A stretch of DNA of 58,999 nt from an uncultured Opitutaceae bacterium. GTDB lineage: Bacteria; Verrucomicrobiota; Verrucomicrobiia; Opitutales; Opitutaceae. Positions 32,548-40,720 of this stretch are shown piece after piece. The notes beneath the pieces were generated by a model that saw only the letters and a list, made by a program, of their open reading frames with translations, was not told where the DNA came from and did no database searches. The translations under genes and the position numbers were made by a program. How positions within the stretch are numbered: the first letter of the stretch is position 1; each line of letters opens with the position of its first letter. The stretch is taken from assembly GCA_903891325.1 (NCBI GenBank), contig CAITEC010000012.1, forward strand, positions 1 through 58,999. The letters run 5' to 3'.

Positions 32548-34532
32548 TCCACCTTTGTGAAGATCGAACGGCCGATCTCCCGCCGCGAGCCGGCCGGGCC
32601 GAACTCCGCATGATGGTCATGGAGGAGGTTCTCCCCGTCGATCGACAATTCCCACGCCGGGAGGGGACGCCAGCCGACGCGCAGGTCCCCCTCCGTGTAG
32701 CCGGGAACCGCCCGGTTCGTGATCGGGCCGACGTAGCGCAGCGCCGCATCGAGCTGCCAGGCGGCGGACAGGTCCAGCATCGAGCGCAGCTGGCCCTGGT
32801 GATTGGGGTCGAGCGCTATGCTCTGGCCGCTGACCCTGTCGATGCTGCCCGGTTCCGGTTCGCTGTTGACCCGCAGCTCCGTCCAGCCGGCCCGAAGCCG
32901 CCATGCCGCCGTCACGCGCCAGTCCGCCGTCAGCTCCCCACCCGCGGACTCGCCGCGCAACCCGCTGGCGACGTCCACGGGAAAGGCCGCCGGGGGATTC
33001 AGCGGCTGCAGGCCGCGAAGGTTGGAGTACTCGTTGTAAAAGGTCGCAAGGGATACGGCGACGTCAGGCGTGACCTGCCTGCGATAGCCCAGCTCGTAGG
33101 CGTTCACCTTCTCCGAGACAACGCCCGGACCGCCGGCGACCTGGTAGGGCGGCGTGGCCGGCTCATAGAGGTCCAGGTCGATCCGCGACGGCACGCGCAC
33201 CGCGCGGGAGACGGCGCTCCACACGGTCTGGTTTGAGGACGGGGTCCAGGCGACCCGCGCGCTCGGCTCAAACTCAGGATCGGTGAAGTTGTAATGCTCG
33301 TACTTCGATCCGAGCGTCAGGTGCAGGCGGTCCCTTACCAGCGTGATCTCGTCCTGCACAAACGTGTTGAATGTCCGTTCGGAATCCTTTGCCGGGAGGA
33401 ACGCCTCCGCGGGCGTATTGGTGATGTCGTCCGCTTCCAGCCGGTAGCCCAGGCCCCAGGTGATGTCGTTCCGCTTGCCCAGCGGCAGCCGGTGGTGGAA
33501 GTCGAAGTCGTAGGTGTTGAGCGTCTGGGTGAACGAATTGGGAATTTTCCGGTACGTTTCGTCGTAATAGGCCTGGGCCGAGACCTCGGACTGGTCCCCG
33601 AGCTCGCGCGTCCACCGACCGATGAGGTTCCCTCCGCTCATGAGGATGTCGGCCGGACCCATCCGGGTGACCGTGCCATCATAGTAGTCGCCCTGGAGGG
33701 TCGCCACGGTGCCGTCCCCCTTGTCCGCATCGATCCGGAATCCGGTCCGGCCCATCCGCCAGGCGTCGGTCGCCGAAGCCCCGTCCGGAAGGTCGGAGTT
33801 CCCGCGATCGAAGTACTTGGCATACGCCCGGTAGTACACGCCCGGCGCGAGCTGGCCGCCGTAGCGCACCTCCTCGCTGTCCTCCAATTCGGATCCTCCG
33901 CCGACGACGACCAATCCGCCCTGTGTGTCCTTTGCGCTCTTGGTCGTGATGTTGATCACCCCGTTGACGGCGTTCGCGCCCCACTGCGTCGCCCCGGGCC
34001 CGCTGATGACCTCGATGCGGTCGATATCCTCCATAATCGTGTCCTGCACATCCCAATAAACCCCGGCATAGAGCGGTGTGTAGACGCTTCGCCCATCCAT
34101 CAGCACGAGCATCTTGTCCGCGAACAGATTGTTGAATCCGCGCGCGGCGATCGCCCACTGGCGTGAATCGATCTGCGCCACCTCAAGGTTCGAGGCGAGC
34201 CGGAGCGCCTCGGGAATGCTCGTCGCCGCCGAGCGCTCGATGTCGTCGGAGGTGATGACCTGGATTGCGGACGCGGTCTCGGACAGCTTCTCGGCGTGCC
34301 GGGAGACCGATGTCACGTCGATGTCCATCAGCTCCTCGACGCTCAGTTTCTTGAGGTCGCTGGGCTGCAGGAGCGGCTCGGACTGGGCGGACGCGCGGGG
34401 GCACGCGGCGGCGAAGGCGAGCAGCGCCGCGGCAACGGCGATCGCGAAGCGCCCGCCGGCTCCGCCGGGACGGAAAGGTTTTGCATCCTGCTGGCGGGCT
34501 GGAGGATTCATCGGGCCGGACCGGAATCCCAT
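32535..34532 (-). CDS. TonB-dependent outer-membrane receptor (signalling cluster)
   Basis: The 665-residue protein has a signal region (hydrophobic IAVAAALLAFAAACPRASAQ) and a short linker with LKKLSVEELMDIDVTSVSR. The plug domain follows (AIQVITSDDIERSAATSIPE, RGFNNLFADKMLVLMDGRSV, VISGPGATQWGANAVNGVIN), then a beta-barrel ending KVEWHF with the C-terminal Phe needed for assembly. There is no STN domain. It should import or sense a ligand in a TonB-driven way. It lies 64 bases downstream of a NarL-type regulator and overlaps the YfiR-like gene. The ligand is unknown; the downstream lactate/glycolate and glycan genes are the only hint. Confidence 0.92.
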   Translation of the reverse strand: MGFRSGPMNPPARQQDAKPFRPGGAGGRFAIAVAAALLAFAAACPRASAQSEPLLQPSDLKKLSVEELMDIDVTSVSRHAEKLSETASAIQVITSDDIERSAATSIPEALRLASNLEVAQIDSRQWAIAARGFNNLFADKMLVLMDGRSVYTPLYAGVYWDVQDTIMEDIDRIEVISGPGATQWGANAVNGVINITTKSAKDTQGGLVVVGGGSELEDSEEVRYGGQLAPGVYYRAYAKYFDRGNSDLPDGASATDAWRMGRTGFRIDADKGDGTVATLQGDYYDGTVTRMGPADILMSGGNLIGRWTRELGDQSEVSAQAYYDETYRKIPNSFTQTLNTYDFDFHHRLPLGKRNDITWGLGYRLEADDITNTPAEAFLPAKDSERTFNTFVQDEITLVRDRLHLTLGSKYEHYNFTDPEFEPSARVAWTPSSNQTVWSAVSRAVRVPSRIDLDLYEPATPPYQVAGGPGVVSEKVNAYELGYRRQVTPDVAVSLATFYNEYSNLRGLQPLNPPAAFPVDVASGLRGESAGGELTADWRVTAAWRLRAGWTELRVNSEPEPGSIDRVSGQSIALDPNHQGQLRSMLDLSAAWQLDAALRYVGPITNRAVPGYTEGDLRVGWRPLPAWELSIDGENLLHDHHAEFGPAGSRREIGRSIFTKVEWHF

Positions 34533-34596
34533 GGGTATTCCCCGAAAAGGGCAAACTTGATGTTGCGCGGCGATCCGCGGGCGTGCCTGCCCCGGA

Positions 34597-35280
34597 CTAA
34601 AGACCCCGGCGGCTGTCCTGCCAGAGCATCGCCTCGCGCATCAGCTCGGTCACATTCTCCAGGCTCAGCTTCTCCTTGATCCGGGACTCGTAGGACCCGA
34701 CGGTCTTCACGCTCACCCCGAGCCGGTCGGCGATCTCCTTGGCCTGGAGTCCCTCGCCCCTCATCCGGAAAACCTCCATCTCGCGGTCGCTCAGGAGCTC
34801 GTCGGGCGATCCCCCGCCGCGTGCCGAGCCGCTGAACATCCTGCCGGTGAGCTGGGCCGTCAACGACGGGCTCGCGTAGAATTTGCCCTCAAGGACCGTC
34901 CGGATCGCCTCGATGATCTTCTCGCCCGACTCGCGTTTCACCACGAAGCCGTGGGCTCCGGCCCGGAACGCCCGCTCCGCGATCGCCGCATCGTCGTGGG
35001 TCGTCAGCACCAGCAGCCGGATCGCGGAAAACCGGGTGCGGAGCTCCTTGATCAATTCCAGTCCCGAGCCCCGCGGCAGGGTGAGGTCGACGACGACAAT
35101 GTCCGGCTTGGCCAGCGGCAGCGCGGCGGTCGCCGTGACCGCCTCCTCCGCCTGCCCGCAAACCTCAAGGTCGCCCTCCAGCGCAATCATGCCCGCGAGC
35201 CACTCCCGGACAAGCGGATGGTCGTCCACCAGGAACACCCGGGACCGGGCCGATTTCTTCGACTTTCCGGCCGCCTTCAT
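34597..35280 (-). CDS. NarL/FixJ-type response regulator
   Basis: From the Met at 35280 the protein has 227 residues; an in-frame start at 35370 adds an unlikely 30-residue tail. The receiver domain has RVFLVDDHPLVREW, the phosphoacceptor Asp in VVVDLTLPRGSG and the switch Lys in GFVVKRESG. A LuxR-type helix-turn-helix follows (LSDREMEVFRMRGEGLQAKE, then IADRLGVSVKTVGSYESRIK). It is the first gene of the ten-gene minus-strand cluster and is the only DNA-binding output protein in it, so it is the best candidate for the regulator driven by the two kinases. Confidence 0.92.
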   Translation of the reverse strand: MKAAGKSKKSARSRVFLVDDHPLVREWLAGMIALEGDLEVCGQAEEAVTATAALPLAKPDIVVVDLTLPRGSGLELIKELRTRFSAIRLLVLTTHDDAAIAERAFRAGAHGFVVKRESGEKIIEAIRTVLEGKFYASPSLTAQLTGRMFSGSARGGGSPDELLSDREMEVFRMRGEGLQAKEIADRLGVSVKTVGSYESRIKEKLSLENVTELMREAMLWQDSRRGL

Positions 35281-35447
35281 TCGCCGGGGGACCGATTCCG
35301 GCGGGGCGAATCGCGCCACAGCCGCGGATGTTGCCTGCGTGCCGATTTGAACACGGGCGGAGATTGTCATGCTTTGGCGCGGAGCGCAAATTTTTCCCCG
35401 CGCCGGATTTCATTCGCCACGAGTCGTCCGGAAACAAGGATCCGGCC

Positions 35448-36281
35448 ATGCCGTTGAAATCGGGGCTCCTCTGCCTGCTCGCGCTGCTTGCCCCGGGCGC
35501 GTTCGCCGCGACCGCCCCTCCGGCCGTCGAGTGCGATCTTGCCACCGGAGCGACCGGCTCGTGCGAGTTGAGCGGCGGCCCATCCCCAAGGTCCGGGGGG
35601 TCGGGCTCAGTCTCGCTGTCATGGCTCGGACGGCACGCGCTGGCGCCCAGCGGCTGGTACTGGTGCGGCGGCCTGGAGGCGGACAACTACCTCTTCCCGG
35701 GCGGCGCGCCGGGGCTTGACCGTCTTCAGGACTATGCCGCGCTCCTGAGCATCGATTACTTCAGGGACGGCGAGGAGGTCGGGGAACTTGCCGTCCATCC
35801 CGGACTGTACTTCGAGCATCAGGCGACGTCCCAGGCCTGGGACATGCCGGTTGACCTGACCGCCGGAGTGCCCATCGCCGGCCCGGTGAACGGCGTCGTC
35901 GGTTTCAGCAACGGGCGCTTCTATCACCATGCCCTGCCCATCTTCGGCCTCATCTGGACCGTGAATTCACGGGTGCGCGTCGAGTTGGCGTACCCGGAGC
36001 CCGCACTGGTCCTTGACCTGGGGCAATCCTCCGAGCTGCGGCTCGGCGGCGAGATTGTGGGCGGGGGCTTTCTCAGCGATCCCAAGCCGGTTCGCACGGT
36101 GGTGGAATACGACAGCTACCGGGTCGGCGCCCAGTGGACTCGGACCTGGAAATCCGGAATCAAGCTGGCGCTGGTCGCGGGCGTCGAGGCCGAGCGCAGC
36201 TTCGACTTCTTCAGGCAGGGCCGGCGACTTCACGGAAGCGGGGCCGGCTATCTCGAATTAAACGTCACCTACGCCCGGTAA
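35448..36281 (+). CDS. DUF6268-like outer-membrane protein
   Basis: The 277-residue protein starts at the ATG of MPLKSGLLCLLALLAPGAFA, a clear Sec signal peptide; the longer open frame upstream lacks one. The mature part alternates polar and hydrophobic residues in a beta-barrel manner and ends YLELNVTYAR. GWYWCGGLEADNYLF and SIDYFRDGEEVGELAVHPGL fit my recollection of DUF6268 barrels. It is divergent from the NarL-type regulator with 167 bases between the two starts, so the promoter regions are shared and it could be a target of that regulator. Confidence 0.65.
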   Translation: MPLKSGLLCLLALLAPGAFAATAPPAVECDLATGATGSCELSGGPSPRSGGSGSVSLSWLGRHALAPSGWYWCGGLEADNYLFPGGAPGLDRLQDYAALLSIDYFRDGEEVGELAVHPGLYFEHQATSQAWDMPVDLTAGVPIAGPVNGVVGFSNGRFYHHALPIFGLIWTVNSRVRVELAYPEPALVLDLGQSSELRLGGEIVGGGFLSDPKPVRTVVEYDSYRVGAQWTRTWKSGIKLALVAGVEAERSFDFFRQGRRLHGSGAGYLELNVTYAR

Positions 36282-36310
36282 CCGGGCCTGGTTGGCGCAA
36301 GAGCCGCGGC

Positions 36311-36592
36311 TCAGGCGGCCACCGTGCCCACCTGCATCACCGTGGCGGACACTTCCTTGATAGCCCGAAGCTGATTCACGATGTCGGTCACCGTCCTGAT
36401 CTTCTCGATCTCGCAATCGGGCATCGCCACTCCGAAAGCCTCCTCGATCTCAAACATGATTTCCAGGGCGCCGAACGAATCCACACCCAAGTCCTGGGCG
36501 AGCAGCGTGTTCGGAGCGACCTTGGCCGGGTCAACCTTGAGTTTCTTCGCAATAATCCCGATCACCTTTTGCTGAATATCGTGGTCGCTCAT
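36311..36592 (-). CDS. Acyl carrier protein
   Basis: The 93-residue protein has the ACP four-helix pattern with the attachment Ser in DLGVDSFGALEIMFEIEE; the motif is DSF instead of the usual DSL. Phosphopantetheine on that Ser carries acyl chains. A C-terminal extension (ATVMQVGTVAA) follows helix 4. No fatty-acid or polyketide enzyme lies next to it, so it is an orphan, probably not the main fatty-acid ACP but a specialised one. Confidence 0.88.
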   Translation of the reverse strand: MSDHDIQQKVIGIIAKKLKVDPAKVAPNTLLAQDLGVDSFGALEIMFEIEEAFGVAMPDCEIEKIRTVTDIVNQLRAIKEVSATVMQVGTVAA

Positions 36593-36735
36593 TGGGTAGT
36601 GTGTGGCCTAACCCCGTGACTATACATGAAATACCCCCGGCTTGATGCAGGGGCAATTGGAAGACTTTTGCCGGGTTATATCCTACACGACCGCCCCTGA
36701 CGCTCCCCGGGGTTTCGATCAATCAGGCATTCGCC

Positions 36736-38895
36736 CTAAAAATCATATCTTAACGATCCGAAAAACCCCCGCCGCATTCCATACTGCGCGGCGTTCACCC
36801 CGACGCCGGAACCGTTGCGCAGTTCGTAGGACTTGTCGGCGAGATTGACGACGTCGACGTGCATCTTGATCGCATGGCCGCCGCCGAGCCCAATGGACCG
36901 TTCTCCACCGATGTTGAGCGTGCTGTACGGTCGAACAGTCCCGCCGTTGGGGATGTTGGACCCATCGGCGGCCGTAGCATCGGTTCTCAGCCCGGTTCCG
37001 TAAAGGACGTCCGCATAGAGCAGCGTGTCCCCGTGCTCCCGGCCCCAGCGATAGGCTGTGCCGAAGGAACCCGTCAGTCGCTGGTCATGGTCGAGGTATA
37101 TCCAGTGGGTCCGGACGTAGGCGAGGTCGGCCGGATCAAATAGGAACTGTGCTGAGTTCCAGTCCTCACCTTTGGCCACGGAATCGGCGAGGTTGCCATA
37201 CGCCGAAAAGCCTCCCTTGGCATACGAGCCTGTCAGTTCCGCTCCCTGAACCCTGCCCCGGGCATAATTGAACGCGGAAAGGATCAGCGTCTGCACGAAC
37301 AGGCCGTCATCGAGCTGGTTCTTCGCCCGCTTCGAGTATCCGTCCAGGCCGACCTGCCAGCCGGGTGTTAATTTCCTGCTGATCCCTGCATCGAAATAAT
37401 CGGAGCGTTCAGCCCTCACGGGGTCGTCCTGGTCGGATGCCGCCGCATTGGAAGTCCCGTCGAATCGCGCAACGGCTGTTCCCGAGACATTCTCGACGGG
37501 CGGGGGGGTGAAGTACCGCGAGTAGCCCGCGTGAATCGTCGTCGCATCCGTCGGCTGGTAGATCACATTCAAGCGCGGGCTGAGTTGCCGCTCGTTGTCG
37601 AAGGATGACTCAAAGTTGTCCCACCGGGTTCCGGCGTTGACCGTGATCCCGCCGCCAATCCTCCATTCATCCTGGACATAGAGCCCGGCCGAGAGCCCGT
37701 GGAGGTCCTGATGATCCGCGATCGGGAATGCCGGTCCCGTGGGGTTCCCGTAGCCGTCGACGGGAAAAACCGTGGTGGTCGAAGTGGCCGCGACCGCCTC
37801 GTTTAGGAGAAAAGCACCGCCGCGGAGCGTGTTGCCGTCGCCAGACCCGTAGCTCCCGTCGGCCTGAAGTCCGCCGGAGCGCAGGGAGCGATCCACATCG
37901 CTTGCCACGCCGTTGAAATAGAGGTCGCCGACCGGATCGGGGATGAAATGCACGCTGCTGGCCCGTCCGAAGGCAGAGGCCTGGAGATTAAGGTCGCCGG
38001 CCGACTTCTGGTACATGACGACCCCATAGCTGTTCTCCTCATCCTGTTTCTCCTTCAGGGTCGACGAGTTGAAATTTCCCGGAATCCATTGGGCGCCATT
38101 CGGCGAAGTGCCCGCGGGAAGACCTGGGGTATTGGGCACCTGGTAGGTGCTGGAGGACAGGCTTCCCATGAAACTGACCCTGCTTGTGCGGTCCAGGATG
38201 AGGGACAGGTAGGCGAACGCCTTGTACTGGTCGCTGCTGTCGTGAATGGGCACGGTGCCGGGGGTTGGATTTTCGATCCCGATTCCGGTGTGTTCGGAGC
38301 TCGCATCGACGTAGGCTCTCAGGTTTCCCGAATTGGCCGACTCCTCAACGCTCGGTCGAATTGTGTCAAAGCTTCCGGTCTGGAGCGCCACCCCTCCTCC
38401 GCCATTGGAGCCGCCTCCCTTTGTCTGGATGTCGACAACGCCGGCCGTTCGAAACCCGTACTGCGCCGGGAGCGATCCAGTGACAAGCTGCATGCTGCTC
38501 ACAAAGCGGGGATCCAGTTCCAGACCGAACCCCGTGATTCCCTCGGGCAGGAGCACGCCGTTGATCCGGTACTGCAGGTTGGCGTGCTCCCCGCGCACGT
38601 GGAGGTCCCCGTTTGCCGCCGAATCCTGGGCGACGCCGGGTGCCCTCAGCAGCACCTGGTTGAAGGGTGCGTCCTCGCCCTCCGGTTGATCCTGAATTTG
38701 CTGGGCGTCGATCAGGAAGGAGGTTGCGCCGAGGTTTGGGAGGATCAATTCCCGACCCTGGTCGAGCTGTCCGGTGACAACGACCGGGTCGAGCGTGACT
38801 GCCCTTCCCGAGGATGGAGCCGATTGCGCCTCCTGGGCCGCCACAACCGTGGCGACCGAAAAAAGTAATACGAACGGACGAAAGCATGAATGCAT
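36736..38895 (-). CDS. TonB-dependent outer-membrane receptor
   Basis: The 719-residue protein has a signal peptide (MHSCFRPFVLLFSVATVVAA) and a TonB-box-like DPVVVTGQ. The plug domain follows (SFLIDAQQIQDQPEGEDAPF, VRGEHANLQYRINGVLLPEG, VTGSLPAQYGFRTAGVVDIQ), then a Gly-rich loop and a 22-strand-type barrel ending FFGSLRYDF. It imports an unknown substrate. The small membrane-protein gene at 39009-39326 is upstream on the same strand, 113 bases away. Plug and barrel look complete. Confidence 0.92.
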   Translation of the reverse strand: MHSCFRPFVLLFSVATVVAAQEAQSAPSSGRAVTLDPVVVTGQLDQGRELILPNLGATSFLIDAQQIQDQPEGEDAPFNQVLLRAPGVAQDSAANGDLHVRGEHANLQYRINGVLLPEGITGFGLELDPRFVSSMQLVTGSLPAQYGFRTAGVVDIQTKGGGSNGGGGVALQTGSFDTIRPSVEESANSGNLRAYVDASSEHTGIGIENPTPGTVPIHDSSDQYKAFAYLSLILDRTSRVSFMGSLSSSTYQVPNTPGLPAGTSPNGAQWIPGNFNSSTLKEKQDEENSYGVVMYQKSAGDLNLQASAFGRASSVHFIPDPVGDLYFNGVASDVDRSLRSGGLQADGSYGSGDGNTLRGGAFLLNEAVAATSTTTVFPVDGYGNPTGPAFPIADHQDLHGLSAGLYVQDEWRIGGGITVNAGTRWDNFESSFDNERQLSPRLNVIYQPTDATTIHAGYSRYFTPPPVENVSGTAVARFDGTSNAAASDQDDPVRAERSDYFDAGISRKLTPGWQVGLDGYSKRAKNQLDDGLFVQTLILSAFNYARGRVQGAELTGSYAKGGFSAYGNLADSVAKGEDWNSAQFLFDPADLAYVRTHWIYLDHDQRLTGSFGTAYRWGREHGDTLLYADVLYGTGLRTDATAADGSNIPNGGTVRPYSTLNIGGERSIGLGGGHAIKMHVDVVNLADKSYELRNGSGVGVNAAQYGMRRGFFGSLRYDF

Positions 38896-39008
38896 GGTTA
38901 GCCTGGGCTGAACTGTTCAGGGAAATGCCGCATCCCGCGCACAAGGGCGCGCGAGCGGCTGTGAAGCGGTCCGGCGAGAATGCGCCGGCCGCGGATTAAC
39001 CGATCAAC

Positions 39009-39326
39009 TCACCCCGCTGGCGGTCCCCGGCCCGGCGGAAGCTGGAATCGGCGGGCCGCCAGGAAAAGGATCCGCTGTGCCGGCAATTCGTCCGCCAGCT
39101 CGCGCAGCCCAATGGCGATTGCAACAATCGCGGCCAAGGCGGGCGTGACGCCCTGGACAAAGAGGACGACCGCGCAGTCATCATCGTCATCCAACTGCTT
39201 CTCCCCGTGCAGCCACGCGTGGAGAGCCGGGCAGACCGCCAGAATCGCCAGTGTCAGGACCAGCGCAGCGCAAATCGAGGCCACCATCCTGAAAAATAGA
39301 TCAGGGCCTGCCGTGCGATAATTCAT
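39009..39326 (-). CDS. Small membrane protein with CPALHAWLHG and Asp cluster
   Basis: The 105-residue protein has two hydrophobic segments (residues ~13-33 and ~50-72) separated by CPALHAWLHGEKQLDDDDDC. The Cys/His residues and five Asp residues between the helices look like a metal-binding loop facing the periplasm. Size and layout recall DUF2946-type proteins that accompany TonB receptors, but I am not sure of the family. It precedes the receptor gene on the same strand and probably shares its message. Confidence 0.65.
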   Translation of the reverse strand: MNYRTAGPDLFFRMVASICAALVLTLAILAVCPALHAWLHGEKQLDDDDDCAVVLFVQGVTPALAAIVAIAIGLRELADELPAQRILFLAARRFQLPPGRGPPAG

Positions 39327-39401
39327 GCTCGTTCGGCGTCACTTTAGCAAAGCTGTCAAGGCCCGGCAATCGGGCCACGGCGCCGCCAAGCGGCAGGAAG
39401 G

Positions 39402-39548
39402 TCTGTTGAATTCGGCAATTGCAACTACATCATTGGATTTTCAGTTCCCGGTGCGACTCCAACCCCGGTGCTGCTTAGGGCTGTTGGACCGTCGCTGGTG
39501 CCGTTTGGAATATTTTCCAATCCTGTCAAGCCGTTGGTCGAACTTCAC
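39402..39548 (+). pseudogene. Fragment of verrucomicrobial surface-repeat protein
   Basis: In one frame this stretch reads NYIIGFSVPGATPTPVLLRA, then VGPSLVPFGIFSNPVKPLVE. This is the repeated 'GFxIxGxxPxxVLIRxVGPxLxxFGV' unit of large secreted proteins common in Verrucomicrobia. No start codon, signal peptide or rest of the protein accompanies it, and the match ends at the 3' edge of the Fic gene. It is the leftover of a larger gene, probably cut when the RHH/Fic module arrived or by deletion. Confidence 0.6.
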
Positions 39549-40150
39549 GGATCCCGGAGGGCTGAGGAGAGCATGTCACGAAACAGGGCGGCTGTTGGCT
39601 GCCAGTCCCCGCGCATTGAGGCTTCGCCCGCCGATGCATATCCGCCATCTGGGCGTGGTCGGAGCTTCGCGTACGGTGGCAACCCGTATCGCATTGCCAG
39701 GCTGTTCGCCCAAAGCCGCGCGATACGGCCGTTTCCATTGGCAAATGGATGAATTCTCACCCACTCGGAGTGTGCCCAGGCGCACAGATCGATGACTGCC
39801 GCCAATTGGTCTTTGCTGAGATCGCCGCCTGGCGGAATCAGTGCGTCCAGTCTCTTTGTCGCTTCCTGCATCCGGCGCTCGAAGGCGGCGAGAGCCCACA
39901 CGACGTCTCCTGAAGAAACACCAAAGTGAGGGCCTATCCTCATCTCCACACCCACAAGTCCTGGTTCGCCCCGAAAAGTTCCCACCATGGCAGGCCGCGG
40001 AACGGCAAGTCCCCGCAGGAATTCCCGATGCCAGCCCCGCGCGGATTCCAGACTCAGGACCCGACGGGCCAAAGCCTCATTGCGCACCCTCCGAATCAGG
40101 CTGGCGAGATTACGGCGAAGGATCGGACTGTCCTCCTCCCAGTCAGGCAT
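39545..40150 (-). CDS. fic: Fic-domain protein
   Basis: The 201-residue protein starts at MPDWEEDSPILRRNLASLIR. The Fic active-site motif HPFANGNGRIAR is at 134-145, with catalytic His134; the usual Asp or Glu of HPFx(D/E)GNGR is Asn here. Fic enzymes move AMP or another phosphate-containing group from a nucleotide onto target proteins; the Asn leaves the metal-binding role uncertain. No inhibitory (S/T)xxxE(G/N) helix was recognised inside it. Its start overlaps by eight bases a ribbon-helix-helix-like gene, so the pair looks like a toxin-antitoxin module. Confidence 0.85.
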   Translation of the reverse strand: MPDWEEDSPILRRNLASLIRRVRNEALARRVLSLESARGWHREFLRGLAVPRPAMVGTFRGEPGLVGVEMRIGPHFGVSSGDVVWALAAFERRMQEATKRLDALIPPGGDLSKDQLAAVIDLCAWAHSEWVRIHPFANGNGRIARLWANSLAMRYGLPPYAKLRPRPDGGYASAGEASMRGDWQPTAALFRDMLSSALRDP

Positions 40151-40475
40151 GGAGAACACTGCGCAGCTCCGACTGCACCGCGCCAGCGGGTCGGGCAATA
40201 CGTCCTTCGATCGGGTCCTCGCCAGCGTGCGCGGCCTCAGCCTCTGCAAATTTGCCTAACGCCTTCTCGAAGTTCGGATCCTTTTTGCGATACGCCCTCA
40301 GGGCCCTAAGCGTCGCCTCCGTCGTCTTTTCCATCTCAAGGCTCTTCTCCTGCACATATCGGGCCACAGCTTCGTTGATCAGTTTGTTCTTCGGGCGACG
40401 CAGCACTCTGCTCAGGAGGGACAAGCCTGCCTGAACATCGGGCTTCAGTCTGTGGGTGGATGCCTTTGTCGCCAT
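40143..40475 (-). CDS. RHH-type putative antitoxin of the Fic module
   Basis: The 110-residue protein begins MATKASTHRLKPDVQAGL, and LSRVLRRPKNKLINEAVARY completes a CopG/Arc-like ribbon-helix-helix fold. The charged C-terminal half (LRALRAYRKKDPNFEKALGK) would contact the partner. It overlaps the start of fic by eight bases and comes first, as antitoxins do. It probably binds its own promoter in the AT-rich stretch above 40476. Antitoxin activity is inferred from position only. Confidence 0.75.
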   Translation of the reverse strand: MATKASTHRLKPDVQAGLSLLSRVLRRPKNKLINEAVARYVQEKSLEMEKTTEATLRALRAYRKKDPNFEKALGKFAEAEAAHAGEDPIEGRIARPAGAVQSELRSVLHA

Positions 40476-40720
40476 TGCCCTACCCTATAGCTCGGCACAT
40501 TGATGTCAAATCATCAAAATGATACCATAATTGAATTCGCCAAGTGAAATCCTATCGTTGGAGAAAATCATCTAAGACTTCAAAAATTGTGCCCAGGGGC
40601 TGATAGGGGAAAGTTATCGAAATTCTGCTAGCCCTGCGAAAATCTTATTGGGGTATGCAGTTGGGTGCCACTCCTTATGCGGAGCGACCCCTAAGTGATT
40701 TTGGCGGAACGAAAGACCTG

